Source of the DNA: Spirochaetales bacterium
Lineage (GTDB): Bacteria; Spirochaetota; Spirochaetia; Sphaerochaetales; Sphaerochaetaceae
NCBI GenBank assembly: GCA_022784805.1
Contig: JALFYG010000127.1
Location: 1-6,757, forward strand
Length of the DNA: 6,757 nt
Direction: 5' to 3'
Part shown: piece after piece, positions 6,593-6,757 of the stretch
Layout of the letters: the number at the start of each line of letters is the position of its first letter
Numbering within the stretch: position 1 is the stretch's first letter
The notes under the pieces: model-generated
Seen by the model: only the letters and a program-made list of their open reading frames with translations
Databases searched by the model: none
What the model was told of the DNA's origin: nothing
Position numbers and translations under genes: made by a program

Positions 6593-6610
6593 ACCAAAAG
6601 AATTTTTGGT
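6593..6610 (+). repeat. 7-bp hairpin in the element leader
   Basis: ACCAAAA at 6593-6599 pairs perfectly with TTTTGGT at 6604-6610 around GAAT. It may be a subterminal recognition hairpin of the element or a barrier to read-through into tnpB. The long T-run forms part of its stem, so it is not a classic terminator. Confidence 0.4.
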
Positions 6611-6640
6611 GTTTGTGATTATTCCTGCGCTTTTCTAGGC

Positions 6641-6646
6641 TATAAT
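6641..6646 (+). promoter_or_regulatory. -10 box of tnpB, suggesting a leaderless transcript
   Basis: A perfect TATAAT ends six bases before the ATG at 6653, so the usual start point would be the A of the ATG itself. No Shine-Dalgarno sequence precedes the ATG, which fits a leaderless message. The -35 region is weak (ATTATT at 17 bases, TTATTC at 16 bases), so promoter strength is uncertain. Confidence 0.5.
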
Positions 6647-6652
6647 AATATC

Positions 6653-6757
6653 ATGAAGCAGGTCATCACGGCAAAGTACAGGATCTACACCGACGACGCC
6701 ACCCCTTTCAGGGAGGTGTCGGAGGCCTATCGTGACGCCTGCAACTTCATTTCGGAA
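6653..6757 (+). CDS. tnpB: TnpB-like (IS605 OrfB) RNA-guided nuclease, N-terminal fragment
   Basis: Only the first 35 residues are in the window: MKQVITAKYRIYTDD, then a short stretch leading to SEAYRDACNFISE. The opening TAK-x-(K/R) strand followed about 15 residues later by AYRDACN is the characteristic start of IS200/IS605 OrfB/TnpB proteins, the ancestors of Cas12 nucleases. These use a guide RNA made from the element's right end to cut DNA and help keep the transposon in the genome. The catalytic RuvC DED residues, zinc finger and guide RNA would all lie beyond 6757, so activity cannot be judged. GC is about 55 percent, clearly above the flanking genes, consistent with transfer. A Fanzor or Cas12f relative is possible but less likely. 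Confidence 0.75.
   Translation, partial: MKQVITAKYRIYTDDATPFREVSEAYRDACNFISE

Larger units (their letters stand above)
6542..6757 (+). mobile_element. Left part of an IS200/IS605-type element (tnpB-bearing), cut by the window end
   Basis: A TnpB-like reading frame begins at 6653, preceded by a non-coding leader with a sharp GC rise (roughly 6551-6592) against AT-rich flanks. The leader holds a stem GCGG/CCGC (6555-6558 with 6564-6567), extended after a bulge by CCA/TGG (6548-6550 with 6568-6570), and a second hairpin at 6593-6610. Elements of this superfamily end in subterminal hairpins rather than inverted repeats and insert 3' of a short motif. TTTTAC at 6536-6541 resembles the TTAC target known for IS608. 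The exact boundary at 6542 is a guess. No tnpA is seen on the left, so it may be a tnpB-only (IS1341-like) element, or tnpA may lie elsewhere. Confidence 0.5.

Noticed and set aside
1..6757. CRISPR array or other regularly spaced direct repeats
   Set aside because: No short direct repeats with regular unique spacers were found; the repetition present is protein-level LRR and paralogy.

Overview
The window looks like part of a host-associated bacterium of moderate GC (I estimate about 42-45 percent). The mix is a BspA-type leucine-rich-repeat protein, a class I mannose-6-phosphate isomerase, a set of outer-membrane-barrel-like secreted paralogues, and sigma70-type TTGAAA/TATGAT promoter signals. 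This suits a Gram-negative anaerobe, and I lean towards Spirochaetota (Treponema/Sphaerochaeta-like). That assignment is impression only; no rRNA or marker gene here settles it.

Layout. (1) 1-1121, + strand: a 5'-truncated or decayed LRR_5 (BspA-like) surface protein ending at a clear intrinsic terminator. (2) 1138-2858, - strand: manA followed by a DEDDh 3'-5' exonuclease; stop and start overlap by one base, so this is a two-gene operon converging on the LRR gene. (3) 2922-3148, + strand: a tRNA-Gly(CCC) with its own near-consensus promoter, and a symmetrical terminator lying between the tRNA transcript and the convergent gene to its right. The tRNA has an unusual C at T-loop position 55. 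(4) 3164-6534, - strand: three tandem paralogues of about 360 residues, each with a signal peptide and a conserved H-[YF]-x-x-H-Y-G-D motif. They resemble the DUF1207-type barrel family. The two outer copies are intact; the middle copy has an in-frame TAA and a frameshift. (5) 6541-6757, + strand: the left end of an IS200/IS605-type element. A GC-rich, hairpin-bearing leader is followed by the first 35 codons of a TnpB-like nuclease, cut by the window edge. The element abuts the start of the last paralogue.

Working together: manA feeds or drains fructose-6-phosphate for mannose metabolism and GDP-mannose synthesis, and the exonuclease is probably a housekeeping nuclease co-transcribed by chance. 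The three paralogues form a duplicated cell-envelope family undergoing birth and death, with a mobile element at its upstream edge. I did not find a CRISPR array or an obvious new defence system. The most unusual items are the decaying tandem family, the odd tRNA-Gly, and the probable leaderless tnpB next to the paralogue promoter region.
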